Source: Ohtaekwangia sp036786105 (lineage in GTDB: Bacteria; Bacteroidota; Bacteroidia; Cytophagales; Cyclobacteriaceae). From it: DNA of 64,000 nucleotides. Below the pieces are notes generated by a model that was not told where the DNA came from, did no database searches, and saw nothing but the letters and a program-made list of their open reading frames with translations. The stretch is taken from assembly GCF_036786105.1 (NCBI RefSeq), contig NZ_DAIQRQ010000017.1, positions 1 to 64,000 on the forward strand, written 5' to 3'. The position numbers and the translations under genes are program-made. Below, piece by piece: positions 8,890 to 16,867 of the stretch (position 1 is its first letter; every line of letters begins with the position of its first letter).

Positions 8890-8936
8890 AAAAAAGCCCA
8901 TCCGCATACCCTTTTCTGAGTATCAACGGATGGGCT
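8890..8936 (-). terminator. Rho-independent terminator just upstream of hsdM
   Basis: The arms AGCCCATCCG (8895-8904) and CGGATGGGCT (8927-8936) pair perfectly, with a further ATAC/GTAT helix inside. On the minus strand the hairpin is followed by a run of six T. It is on the same strand as hsdM and ends about 30 bp before its ATG, so it would block readthrough into the restriction operon from the right or attenuate a longer transcript. Confidence 0.75.
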
Positions 8937-8980
8937 CCAGTTTCGAAAATATTGGGAATTTGGCGTATTTAAAAGGGATT

Positions 8981-9290
8981 CTATCTTGAAATGCATCTTT
9001 TCTTCTTCTTGATCTCTTTTAACTTTGTATTTATTGGTTCGTCACCAGACGTTATTGGTTTATGCCTTTCCAAGATCACTTCCACAAGATCACTTCCATT
9101 TGAACCAATGAAATAAGAGACATAAATAGGCTGTCAGATATTTTCCATCGCCTGAACAATGTCAAGCTTGATCAATTCCTAGTGCTTTCCTCTAAGGCAG
9201 ATTGGATTGAACTCCTCATCTGCAAAGTCCGAAGCTACCCGGTTAAGTAACCTTTAAACTGCTCAAGGGTTCCATCTACCTGCGGCTACC
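8981..9290 (-). pseudogene. Possible decayed reading frame of unknown origin
   Basis: On the minus strand a protein-like frame ends at a stop at 8981-8983; its last about 50 codons include YFIGSNGSDLVEVILERHKP and a Lys-rich tail. Further upstream the same frame continues with plausible protein text (ELIKLDIVQAMENI, then VASDFADEEFNP) but is broken by at least two stops and probably one frameshift. I recognise no family. It fits the idea of a degraded gene between the restriction operon and the AraC gene, but chance frames cannot be excluded. Confidence 0.25.
9071..9098. repeat. Tandem duplication of a 14-bp unit
   Basis: CAAGATCACTTCCA occurs twice back to back (9071-9084 and 9085-9098). 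It lies inside the possible decayed frame, where a 14-bp duplication would shift the reading frame. Most likely a slippage or repair scar. Confidence 0.7.
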
Positions 9291-9324
9291 TTCTAGAAAT
9301 TTGAGCATCAAGCAATCAGTTAAA

Positions 9325-10245
9325 TCAATTGAACGTCCTTCTGAATTCCAGTGGTGATAGTTTGGTTTTTGTTTTGAACAGCTTGCTGAACGATTGTGAA
9401 TGTTCAAAGCCTAGCGTATAGGCTACTTCGCTTACCGATAAATTTGTAGTGGATAATTTTTCTTTTGCTTTTTCAATCAGCCTATTGTGAATGTGTTGTT
9501 GAGCACTCTGTCCGGTGAGCGAGCGCAACATATCGCTCATATAACTTGGTGAGAGATTCAAATGTTCAGCCAAGTAGCTCACAGTGGGTATGCCTTTGCT
9601 TAATGATGTTTCACTATTGAAATAGTCATCCAGTAGTGTCTCAAATTTTTGAACCAGATCATTGTTTACCGCTTTGCGGGTGATAAACTGTCGTTTGTAA
9701 AATCGGTTGGCATAATTTAACAGCAACTCAATTTGAGCAAGAACAACCGGTTGACTAAAATCATCGATACGACTGTTCAGTTCCGTTTCTATCATCTTGA
9801 ATATAGAAATGACAGTTGCTCTTTCATCATCAGATAAGTGTAATGTTTCATTCGCTGAATAAGAGAAGAAGCCGTAATGTTTTATTGTTTTAGCGATCGG
9901 ATGTCCTAAAAAGAAATCCGGATGGATGAGCAGCGTGTACTCAGAACAGACACTGGCCTCGTTGTCGTTGCTGCCTATAATTTGTCCTGGAGATGCAAAT
10001 AGCAAACCACCTCCGTCAAAATCATAAAAGCTTTGCCCGTACTTTAATTTGCCGCTGAGGTTCGGTTTGTAAGAAATTTTGTAAAAGCTGAGCACATGGT
10101 TTTGCCGAAATCCATTCATGTCGAGTTGATCATGTGCACCGTTGATGATTGCGATCAACGGATGCTTAGGCTCGGGCAGGCCAAAGAGGCGGAGGCCTTG
10201 TGCTAAAGACTCAATTTTTAACGGTGCGTTCTCTTCCTTTTTCAT
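9325..10245 (-). CDS. AraC-family transcriptional regulator
   Basis: The product has 306 residues. The C-terminal about 100 residues form the double helix-turn-helix of AraC/XylS proteins, visible as VSYLAEHLNLSPSYMSDMLR and then LSVSEVAYTLGFEHSQSFSK followed by LSPLEFRRTFN. The N-terminal part is a cupin-like sensing region without a recognisable ligand signature. It lies 95 bp downstream of, and in the same direction as, the short-chain dehydrogenase gene, a common pairing in which the regulator controls the oxidoreductase; target and effector are unknown. The ATG at 10245 is preferred because the protein then has the usual length. Confidence 0.9.
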   Translation of the reverse strand: MKKEENAPLKIESLAQGLRLFGLPEPKHPLIAIINGAHDQLDMNGFRQNHVLSFYKISYKPNLSGKLKYGQSFYDFDGGGLLFASPGQIIGSNDNEASVCSEYTLLIHPDFFLGHPIAKTIKHYGFFSYSANETLHLSDDERATVISIFKMIETELNSRIDDFSQPVVLAQIELLLNYANRFYKRQFITRKAVNNDLVQKFETLLDDYFNSETSLSKGIPTVSYLAEHLNLSPSYMSDMLRSLTGQSAQQHIHNRLIEKAKEKLSTTNLSVSEVAYTLGFEHSQSFSKLFKTKTKLSPLEFRRTFN

Positions 10246-10340
10246 ATTCAGTATTTAAAAACGGATAACCTATCTCCTCGTTAAATTTAGTGATCGATTA
10301 TCCGTTCCATAGGATCAAACATTATTTCTGTTCGTAGCGC

Positions 10341-11186
10341 TCATTTTGTTGCGCCTTGCGCAGCGTTGGAAACAGTTTCCCATTGTTCCCAGGTTGCCAA
10401 ACGTTCCGCATAAGCAGCACGCACCCAGGGCAGACAATGGCTGCCTAGAAAAAATCTTAACGGTGGATGCTCTGCATCAACAATTTTGAATATAGCCTCC
10501 GGTGTTGCGTTTGGATCACCACGTTCCATGGTTTTAAGCGTGTCGAAGAATTTAGCTTTGAAATCTGCATAGATGTCCAAACCTGTTGCAAACTTCAATG
10601 ACTCCGGGCTGCCAAATTCTGTGGCATAGGCTCCCGGTTCTATAATCGTTACATTAATATTGAATGCCTTTACCTCTGCTGCCAAACTTTCGTGTATCGC
10701 TTCGAATGCCCACTTCGATGAACAATAGTAACCGATTACTGGCAAAGTTACATGACCAAGATTACTTGATACTCCTACTATGTGACCACCTCCCTGCTTG
10801 CGTAACAATGGTAAAGCAGCCTGGATAACCGATAGAGCACCGAAAATATTTGTCTCGTACATAGCGCGTACCTCCTCTGCATTGGCTTCTTCTATTGTGC
10901 CAACTAGCGAGTAGCCCGCATTATTCAAAACAATATCAAGCCTTCCGAATTCCGCATGAGCTTGTGTCACCGCTCGCTTCACCTGTTCAGGCTTTGTTAC
11001 ATCCAGTTCCAGGGTCAGTACATTGTTTCCATACTTCTCTTTTAGGGCAGCAATACTTGTCAGGTTGCGCGCGGTAGCAGCCACTTTGTCGCCACGTTGA
11101 AGAGCAGCTTCGGCCCACACACGTCCGAACCCTCGTGATGCACCGGTGATAAACCATACTTTGTTAGTTTCCTTTTGATGTGCCAT
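10341..11186 (-). CDS. Short-chain dehydrogenase/reductase (SDR), classical type
   Basis: This 281-residue cytosolic oxidoreductase shows the NAD(P)-binding motif TGASRGFG (14-21), NNAG (88-91) and the catalytic YxxxK (Y154, K158) with the preceding Ser region VSSNLG. R18 and R40 in the Rossmann part hint at NADP(H) preference (inference). The substrate cannot be told. The gene is followed at 95 bp by the AraC-type regulator and the two may form one transcription unit. An unusually small intergenic signal precedes it: no clear TAnnTTTG was seen. Confidence 0.92.
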   Translation of the reverse strand: MAHQKETNKVWFITGASRGFGRVWAEAALQRGDKVAATARNLTSIAALKEKYGNNVLTLELDVTKPEQVKRAVTQAHAEFGRLDIVLNNAGYSLVGTIEEANAEEVRAMYETNIFGALSVIQAALPLLRKQGGGHIVGVSSNLGHVTLPVIGYYCSSKWAFEAIHESLAAEVKAFNINVTIIEPGAYATEFGSPESLKFATGLDIYADFKAKFFDTLKTMERGDPNATPEAIFKIVDAEHPPLRFFLGSHCLPWVRAAYAERLATWEQWETVSNAAQGATK

Positions 11187-11525
11187 TGATATTTGTTTAA
11201 ATGATTACGATACAAAAATCAACAGACGTAATTCCCCGCTTGTAGTCTAATCGCTGGCTTTTGTAGTCTGATCGCGGATGATCGTGTTAGCAGCAGATAT
11301 CATTTATAGAATCTTTTATTTTTTACCAACCTTCTCTCTAAATCCAATTCCTATGTTTGACTTTGAACGTTGTTTTTAACGTGAACGAGCGAGAGGTTCG
11401 ACTCGCATATCCTTCTTCAGATTGAAACAATGTAATTGCTCAAGCGACACTGTTTCGCGCTTTTGGTCACCAATAGTGCCGCTGAGATTGTTCGAAAATA
11501 CAGGGTTGTGGGGCAGCTAAAAAGC
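11187..11525. other. Intergenic region between the SDR gene and the tRNA terminator
   Basis: No convincing gene is visible in these about 340 bases. Near 11388-11406 a short stem GCGAG/CTCGC surrounds GGTTCGA, resembling a tRNA T-arm, but no other tRNA parts accompany it. This stretch is the expected junction zone if the island on the left was inserted at the 3' end of tRNA-Ser. Confidence 0.5.
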
Positions 11526-11558
11526 AAAAAACCGAAATCAGCAAGATTTCGGTTTTTT
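11526..11558 (-). terminator. Terminator downstream of tRNA-Ser
   Basis: A perfect 14-bp stem (AAAAAACCGAAATC at 11526-11539 pairing with 11545-11558) has a five-base loop and ends in T-runs on both strands. Its place about 27 bp after the tRNA 3' end on the minus strand makes it the tRNA terminator; the symmetry would let it work in both directions. Confidence 0.85.
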
Positions 11559-11584
11559 TATTTGCCTTTTGATGGCTATTGGGC

Positions 11585-11668
11585 AGAGGAGGAGGGATTC
11601 GAACCCCCGGACCCTTTCAGGTCTCCGGTTTTCAAGACCGGTGCAATAAACCGCTCTACCACTCCTCT
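11585..11668 (-). tRNA. tRNA-Ser, anticodon UGA
   Basis: On the minus strand 84 bases fold as a class II tRNA. The acceptor arms AGAGGAG and CTCCTCT pair fully over seven bases. The anticodon stem CCGGT/ACCGG carries the loop CTTGAAA, which gives anticodon TGA (reads UCA serine codons). A long variable arm (GACC/GGTC) and a T-arm with TTCGAAT follow. The long variable arm confirms serine. CCA is not encoded. A consensus promoter lies immediately upstream and a strong terminator downstream. Confidence 0.97.
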
Positions 11669-11693
11669 GTGTTGCTGGTTTATTTTAGGAGTG

Positions 11694-11723
11694 CAAATGT
11701 ATAGTTTTCCTTTAAACCAGCAA
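11694..11723 (-). promoter_or_regulatory. Bacteroidota-type promoter of tRNA-Ser
   Basis: On the minus strand a TTG (11723-11721) is followed after 19 bp by TACATTTG (11701-11694), an exact match to TAnnTTTG. Transcription would begin about 20 bases before the mature tRNA. Confidence 0.8.
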
Positions 11724-11744
11724 AAATGGGTGCAGAACTTTTTT

Positions 11745-13286
11745 CTATTTCTGCTCGTCTGCGAAATCTACAAATACCTTTTTTATTTCTTTGTCGTCAA
11801 TTTTGGCGGCATTTTTAGCGTAAGCGTCCAACTCCAGCAGCACGATCCGCTGGTCGTTCAGGTTAGAGCGCAGCTTTTCAATGTCTTTATCAAACTCGGC
11901 ACTTCTGCGAGACGACTTCAACGCATATTTACGCGCAAATTCATCTCCCACCGACTGCACTTTATTCCGGATGTCAATACCAATCTTGATCTTCTCCAGG
12001 ATGTTCTCTTTCGAGCGGCCCACTACTTCTGTGGCTTCTAGCGTACCGAGTGTTAACACTGTAGTACCGCCCACGGCAGACACTACTTTCGATTGATCGG
12101 CATTATCTACCACAGCCGGTGTAAAACCTGTAACAGCGCCCAACGATGCGTTTACAATCGAGCGATTTTTCTTTCCTTTCTTGGCCTTCTTATAGTCGGC
12201 ATTCAGCTTTCGCTGATTGGCATCCAGTTGTTGAATCAGGATCAATGCATCTACCAGGTTACTCCTGTATTTCTGATAGAGGTGCGCATCTTTCTTGATC
12301 AGGTTTTCAGCATCGGTAACCTTGATGCGGATCTTGCGCTGGGTGCGATTGTTAGATTTGTCCAGTACAAAGAAGATCAGTTCTGTTGTGATTGCGTTCT
12401 GGGTGTCGTCTACAAACTCATATCCCGGTGTCCAGGTAAATTCAGATTGCAGGGTTGTGTTTTCTTTCAGGCACGAAGCAGGCACGCGCTTATCGCTGGA
12501 TACAAATCCGGCGCTACGCACGTTGTCATCCCCGTTAGGGTCTGATATATATATCTTCAGGTTTAGTGTTTCATCTTCCTTGATGGAGAAGAGTGAATCA
12601 CCGGGTACTACCAGAATTTCGGGTGGCAGGTCTTGTTGTGTTTGGGCTATTTTTAGTTTTCCTTTTGTCTCGGCTTTGTCGGGCTGATCCTGTACGATGA
12701 ACTCAACCTGCAGCGGGTTATTTTTCAACGAAGAAAACTGACTGCGTGAAGGTGTCCATGTAAATTGTCCGAGAGAAGAAAGGCTCGAACCTTCCGGCAT
12801 CTGCGATTGAATAGATTTTACTACAATCGGATCTCCATCCGGGTCATATACATAGTCATTGGCGATCTGGTACGTATTCAGGTTCGATTGCTTTACATAG
12901 AACACGGGCAGGTCTTCTACTACCGGTGGACGGTTCACGTGGTTCACGATAAAGGTTACGGGCTTCCGTTCTCTCTTGCCATCGCGCAATATAGCCTGGA
13001 AGATAACCGTAACGTCTTTCGTTTTAGCTACACGGTCTACCAGGTCGAAAGAAGGCTTCCATGAAAAGTTACCTAGTGTATCGAAGCGGATGTTGAGGTC
13101 TTCTGTACCTTCAATAGTAAAATAGGCCGGAACTTCAGGCGATATTTTTACACGGAACGAGAGCTCCTGGTTTTCATTCAGAACATTCCAGCCGGTGCTA
13201 TCAGGAAAAACTAAGTGATGATTATTTTGGCCTAGAGAGATTAAGCAGCTACCAAAGAAAAATAGAAAAAGATTTAGGTGCTTCAC
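11745..13286 (-). CDS. Exported protein with Ig/cadherin-like repeats
   Basis: The 513-residue product begins with GTG and a clear signal peptide (hydrophobic to about residue 19, then GQNN). Residues about 20-325 form three to four beta-sandwich-like repeats, each with a proline-rich boundary such as NRPPVVEDLPVFYV, a DPDGDP or DPNGDD calcium-loop-like motif, and an FTWTP signature. This is the pattern of putative Ig/cadherin-like domains in Bacteroidota surface proteins. The last about 180 residues are helical and charged, with a small Gly/Val/Ala-rich patch. An adhesin-like or envelope structural role is likely, but no specific function can be stated. Its 3' end faces the tRNA-Ser promoter, which starts only 21 bp beyond its stop. 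Confidence 0.8.
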   Translation of the reverse strand: MKHLNLFLFFFGSCLISLGQNNHHLVFPDSTGWNVLNENQELSFRVKISPEVPAYFTIEGTEDLNIRFDTLGNFSWKPSFDLVDRVAKTKDVTVIFQAILRDGKRERKPVTFIVNHVNRPPVVEDLPVFYVKQSNLNTYQIANDYVYDPDGDPIVVKSIQSQMPEGSSLSSLGQFTWTPSRSQFSSLKNNPLQVEFIVQDQPDKAETKGKLKIAQTQQDLPPEILVVPGDSLFSIKEDETLNLKIYISDPNGDDNVRSAGFVSSDKRVPASCLKENTTLQSEFTWTPGYEFVDDTQNAITTELIFFVLDKSNNRTQRKIRIKVTDAENLIKKDAHLYQKYRSNLVDALILIQQLDANQRKLNADYKKAKKGKKNRSIVNASLGAVTGFTPAVVDNADQSKVVSAVGGTTVLTLGTLEATEVVGRSKENILEKIKIGIDIRNKVQSVGDEFARKYALKSSRRSAEFDKDIEKLRSNLNDQRIVLLELDAYAKNAAKIDDKEIKKVFVDFADEQK

Positions 13287-13351
13287 GGTTAAAGTTTATG
13301 TTGATTGAAAATTGCAGAGGCGTAAAGTTAATAAGATGAAAATTCTGTGAT

Positions 13352-13738
13352 ATGCCACGTACCAAAAAGAAACAAACTGATAAAAATTTCTTTAGCGATG
13401 TGCATGAAGTAGCACGACTTATTCCACCGGGTCGTGCAACCAGTTATGGCGCTATCGGTGAATATCTGGGATTGAAATCGAGTGCACGCATGGTGGGCTG
13501 GGCTATGTTTAGTTGCCCGAAAGATGTGCCTGCACACCGTGTTGTAAACAGTAAAGGATTGCTCACTGCGAAGCATCACTTTAAGCCGCCCAGTAAAATG
13601 CAGAAACTCCTGGAGAAAGAAGGAGTGGAGGTAGTCAACGATAAAATCGTACGCTTTAACGAGGTTTTCTGGAACCCCGTGACGGAATTAACGATAGAAG
13701 GAGTCAAACCGAGAAAAAGGCGTCCCAAAAATGGATAG
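13352..13738 (+). CDS. Alkyltransferase-like (ATL) protein, MGMT fold without the acceptor cysteine
   Basis: This 128-residue protein has the MGMT DNA-binding domain: helix-turn-helix region IPPGRATSYGAIGEYLG (residues 25-40), the arginine-finger segment SARMVGWAM (R46) and the active-site strand. In true O6-methylguanine methyltransferases the latter reads PCHR; here it is PAHR (60-63), so the methyl-accepting Cys is replaced by Ala61. That places it with ATL proteins, which bind and flip O6-alkylguanine and hand the lesion to nucleotide excision repair. C55 lies six residues away but not in the acceptor position. It is divergently arranged with the exported repeat protein, 65 bp apart. Confidence 0.88.
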   Translation: MPRTKKKQTDKNFFSDVHEVARLIPPGRATSYGAIGEYLGLKSSARMVGWAMFSCPKDVPAHRVVNSKGLLTAKHHFKPPSKMQKLLEKEGVEVVNDKIVRFNEVFWNPVTELTIEGVKPRKRRPKNG

Positions 13739-13827
13739 TATGTAAGAATAACCCTCGAATTTTACCGAATTTGAGGCATTTGGTCAATGGCACAGGGTTA
13801 GTAATAAGAGGTTCCAAACAATAACTT

Positions 13828-14133
13828 ATGAAGACCCTTATCAAAGTTCTTGTTGCCGGTTTCTTAATCATCAGTTCATCCGCCCATGCAGATGACATCG
13901 CAAACACACCGGCTTATAAGCACAAAAGTCTCTTTGTGCTAAAGACACAGAAGAAATTTAAGGGTGCAAAAGTTGAAGTTTTTCATGCGAGTGGTGAGTT
14001 ACTCACTTCGCAGAATTTGCTGAAACGAAAAATGATCATCGACTTCAGCAGTGTACAACAAGGTACCTACGTTATTCGCCTGACGAAGGGAAATGCGGTA
14101 CAGGAGTTTGAATACACAAGCAAACAAAAGTGA
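13828..14133 (+). CDS. Small exported beta-rich protein of unknown function
   Basis: The 101-residue product has a signal peptide (KVLVAGFLIISSSAHA, cleavage near residue 21). The mature part resembles one beta-sandwich module and ends GTYVIRLTKGNAVQEFEYTS, a shape also seen in the type IX secretion sorting domains and other small secreted proteins of the phylum. It is too short and lacks a cargo domain, so I do not call it a T9SS substrate. A terminator follows at 14190. Function unknown. Confidence 0.7.
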   Translation: MKTLIKVLVAGFLIISSSAHADDIANTPAYKHKSLFVLKTQKKFKGAKVEVFHASGELLTSQNLLKRKMIIDFSSVQQGTYVIRLTKGNAVQEFEYTSKQK

Positions 14134-14189
14134 TTCTGCCCCTTCGGCAAACACTTCAAGATATAGTGGGGTTGGTTTTAATCGGGTCT

Positions 14190-14226
14190 AGGCTGCTTCG
14201 TACTGAGGTAGCCTTTTCCTTTTTAT
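14190..14226 (+). terminator. Intrinsic terminator after the small exported protein
   Basis: An imperfect hairpin with outer arms AGGCT/AGCCT is followed by a T-rich tract (TTTTCCTTTTT) on the plus strand. It lies between two convergent genes; the pairing is interrupted by mismatches. Confidence 0.55.
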
Positions 14227-14232
14227 AGCTCT

Positions 14233-15690
14233 TTAGATTTTTACCGATGTGCCCTTTCTCGAAATAAGCCACAACCCGAGAAACGTTATCATGCCATTCA
14301 CAATCAGTATCTCGATGCCAAACTTATAGCCTCCCAACAAATCAACCGAATAGAGACTTATCAGATAGGATATTGCCGGCGACAGCACGCAAATAATAGG
14401 AACCAGTTTATCGCGCACCTGCAGTCTTGTAAAGAGACCAAAGGCAAAAAGTCCCAATAGTGGTCCGTAGGTATAGCCCGCTACATTTAATACCGCATCA
14501 ATCACAGAGCGCTCATTAATTTCTTTGAATACTAAAATGATGATTAGAAAGAGCAACGAGAAGCCCAGGTGCACCATAAATTTCTGCTTGCGCTTTACGG
14601 TCTCTGGCTTGTTTTTGAAGTCAAGAAAATCGATGCAGAAAGAAGTGGTGAGTCCGGCCAGAGCCGCATCAGCACTGGCGTATGACGATGCCGTTATGCC
14701 CAGCAAAAAGAAAATACCCACCGCTAATCCTAATTCATTAAATGCCAGTCGGGGGAACAGCTCATCGGATGCAGCCGGCACCGGTATATTGTTCGTAGTG
14801 CTATAGATATATAATAATGCACCCAACGTAAGGAACAGTAAATTCACTACCACCAGCAGCAAGCTGAACCAGAACATATTCTTCTGAGCATCGCCAAGCG
14901 TTTTGCACGTCAGGTTTTTTTGCATGATCTCCTGATCCATCCCCGTCATGGTAAGGGTTATGAATGCACCTCCGAGAAATTGCTTCCAGAAGAATTGTGT
15001 TGAGTTAACATCATCGAAGTAAAACATCTTCGCGTACTGGCTCGATTTGATGGTGCTGACCATTTCAGAGAACGACATGCCGAGTTTATCGGATATTTGC
15101 CACACGGCAATACATACTGCCGAGATCAGAAATATAGTCTGGAAAGAGTCTGTCCATACAATGGTTTTTACTCCGCCCTTGAAAGTATATATCCAGATCA
15201 ATATGATAGTGGTGGCTACGGTTACAAAGAATGGAACGTGCCATGCATCGAATAGAAATAATTGCAACACGGTGGCTGCGAGAAACAGGCGGAGTGATGA
15301 GCCGATGGTGCGCGATATCAGAAAGAAGAATGCTCCGGTTTTATAAGTCCAGAAATTAAAACGTTTCTCTAAATAGGTGTATATGGAAATGAGGTTGAGC
15401 CGGTAGTATAACGGCATCAATATGCCGATGATCAGCCAGTAGCCCAACAGGTAGCCTAGCACCACCTGGAAATATCCGAAACCGATCTTGCCTACATTGC
15501 CGGGCACTGAAATAAAAGTTACACCCGATAGCGAGGAGCCGATCATGCCGAAGGCCACGAGGTACCAGGGTGACTGCCGGTTGGCTGTGAAGAAGGTGTT
15601 GGTGTCGGCACCACGTGATGTGATCACCGAGATATAAATCAACACACCGAAATAAACAACCATGATGGTGGCAACCAGTGCTGGAGTCAT
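14233..15690 (-). CDS. Sodium:solute symporter family (SSS) transporter
   Basis: The 485-residue protein is hydrophobic throughout, with about 13 membrane segments. Family features include the N-terminal helix pair with FGMIGSSLSGVTFISVPG (about residues 49-66), the Na+-site-like region, and ASADAALAGLTTSFCIDFL in the C-terminal half. Members use the sodium gradient to import sugars, sialic acid, proline, pantothenate or similar solutes; this sequence alone does not tell which. No catabolic genes flank it, so context gives no substrate. The ATG at 15690 puts the first helix at the very start, as is usual. Confidence 0.9.
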   Translation of the reverse strand: MTPALVATIMVVYFGVLIYISVITSRGADTNTFFTANRQSPWYLVAFGMIGSSLSGVTFISVPGNVGKIGFGYFQVVLGYLLGYWLIIGILMPLYYRLNLISIYTYLEKRFNFWTYKTGAFFFLISRTIGSSLRLFLAATVLQLFLFDAWHVPFFVTVATTIILIWIYTFKGGVKTIVWTDSFQTIFLISAVCIAVWQISDKLGMSFSEMVSTIKSSQYAKMFYFDDVNSTQFFWKQFLGGAFITLTMTGMDQEIMQKNLTCKTLGDAQKNMFWFSLLLVVVNLLFLTLGALLYIYSTTNNIPVPAASDELFPRLAFNELGLAVGIFFLLGITASSYASADAALAGLTTSFCIDFLDFKNKPETVKRKQKFMVHLGFSLLFLIIILVFKEINERSVIDAVLNVAGYTYGPLLGLFAFGLFTRLQVRDKLVPIICVLSPAISYLISLYSVDLLGGYKFGIEILIVNGMITFLGLWLISRKGTSVKI

Positions 15691-15752
15691 GCGCTTTGTG
15701 GAGTTTTTACGACAGCAAAAAATCAGGAATTTAGATCAATTCCAAATCCATC

Positions 15753-15783
15753 TTGAATGAGTCATTTTCCCAATGTACTTTTG
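15753..15783 (+). promoter_or_regulatory. Promoter of clpS, predicting a leaderless or nearly leaderless mRNA
   Basis: TTG (15753-15755), a 20-bp spacer and TACTTTTG (15776-15783) match the Bacteroidota promoter consensus exactly. The -7 box ends four bases before the clpS ATG at 15788. Confidence 0.7.
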
Positions 15784-15787
15784 TAGT

Positions 15788-16075
15788 ATGAAAACCGCGT
15801 ATCAGGAAGAAGTATTAACCGAAGTTGATGTGCTGGAGGCTGTGGAAACAACCGACCTGATGGATTTGGTTGTGTTCAACGATGACGTTAATACATTTGA
15901 TCACGTGATTGAGACGTTGATACGTGTGTGTGAACATACCGCAGAGCAAGCCGAGCAATGTACGCTAATCATTCACTATAAAGGAAAGTGTGCAGTGAAG
16001 AAAGGTACTTTTGACTTTCTTCGTCCGATGCGTGAAGCGATCTGCGAAGCTGGCATTGATGCCCGCATTCTGTAA
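15788..16075 (+). CDS. clpS: ATP-dependent Clp protease adaptor ClpS
   Basis: ClpS binds ClpA/ClpC and delivers N-degron substrates to the ClpP protease. The 95-residue product has the core LVVFNDDVNTFDHVIETLI, in which the NDD-x3-T/D-H pattern forms the N-end-rule pocket entrance, followed by TAEQAEQCTLIIHYKGKCAV and a final helix. The start at 15788 is preferred over an in-frame ATG at 15773, because that codon lies upstream of and overlaps the -7 promoter box, so it would not be transcribed. It is followed at 47 bp by recR on the same strand. Confidence 0.93.
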   Translation: MKTAYQEEVLTEVDVLEAVETTDLMDLVVFNDDVNTFDHVIETLIRVCEHTAEQAEQCTLIIHYKGKCAVKKGTFDFLRPMREAICEAGIDARIL

Positions 16076-16122
16076 TCGTCAGGTTAGTTCCTGGCACTTT
16101 CATTATCTTTTAAACTGTCCCG

Positions 16123-16731
16123 GTGGATTATCCTTCCAAACTCATAGAAGAAGCTGTTAACCAGATAGCAAAACTTCCCGGCATCGGTAAGAAAACTGCC
16201 TTGCGCCTGGTGTTGCATCTTATCAAATCCAAAGAGGAAAATACGTTTGCTCTCACAGATGCGCTCAGCAACCTGCGCGCGAATATCAAATTCTGCAAAG
16301 TGTGTCATACCATTTCGGACACAGAGCTTTGCACGATCTGCGCCAGCCACAGACGCGACCGCAGCATGGTTTGCATCGTGGAGGATGTAAAGGATGTTAT
16401 GGCGATCGAGAACACGGCCCAATTCAATGGCTTGTACCATGTGCTGGGGGGAGTGATCTCTCCTGTAAATGGCGTTGGTCCTGCCGACCTCAAAATAGAA
16501 TCGCTGGTAAACCGGTTGAACCACGGACAATCGGAAATAAAAGAAGTGATCCTGGCACTGAGCCCTACCATGGAAGGCGATACGACAGCTTTTTATATTA
16601 ACCGCCGGATAAAAGAGCTTTCTGTAAAAGTGAGCGTTATTGCGCGTGGTGTTCCCGTAGGTGGCGACCTTGAATATGCCGATGAGATCACGCTCGGCCG
16701 AAGCATCACAGGCCGCACGCTTTTCAATTAA
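16123..16731 (+). CDS. recR: Recombination mediator protein RecR
   Basis: RecR acts with RecF/RecO to load RecA onto gapped DNA. The 202-residue protein starts with GTG and shows the helix-hairpin-helix region KLPGIGKKTALRLVLHL, a four-cysteine zinc motif (FCKVCHTI and CTIC, about residues 64-82) and a Toprim domain opening with VCIVEDVKDVMAIE, then LGGVISPVNGVGPADL. Length is standard. A GTG start at 16123 fixes the N-terminus MDYPSKLIEEA. It follows clpS closely and may be co-transcribed. Confidence 0.96.
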   Translation: MDYPSKLIEEAVNQIAKLPGIGKKTALRLVLHLIKSKEENTFALTDALSNLRANIKFCKVCHTISDTELCTICASHRRDRSMVCIVEDVKDVMAIENTAQFNGLYHVLGGVISPVNGVGPADLKIESLVNRLNHGQSEIKEVILALSPTMEGDTTAFYINRRIKELSVKVSVIARGVPVGGDLEYADEITLGRSITGRTLFN

Positions 16732-16867
16732 TTCCAGCAGCAGATTTCATTTTTTTGAAATTCAGTCAGGCTGATATAGTCTGAAATGAGAAATTTTCAA
16801 ATCTGGATTCAATCCTTCCAACTTAAAACGATAATGCGTTTCTTTGCTCGCTTTTTATAAAACGACC

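Noticed and set aside
9020..9027. An exact TAACTTTG box on the plus strand
   Set aside because: No plus-strand gene follows; the box lies inside a decayed minus-strand region and is probably chance.
11388..11406. A T-arm-like hairpin (GCGAG ... GGTTCGA ... CTCGC)
   Set aside because: No acceptor, D-arm or anticodon arm can be built around it, so it is not a tRNA; a tRNA remnant from island insertion is possible but unsupported.
11436..12041. A 201-codon open frame on the plus strand across the tRNA region
   Set aside because: It overlaps the tRNA-Ser gene and its terminator and runs antisense to the exported repeat protein; the translation is not protein-like.
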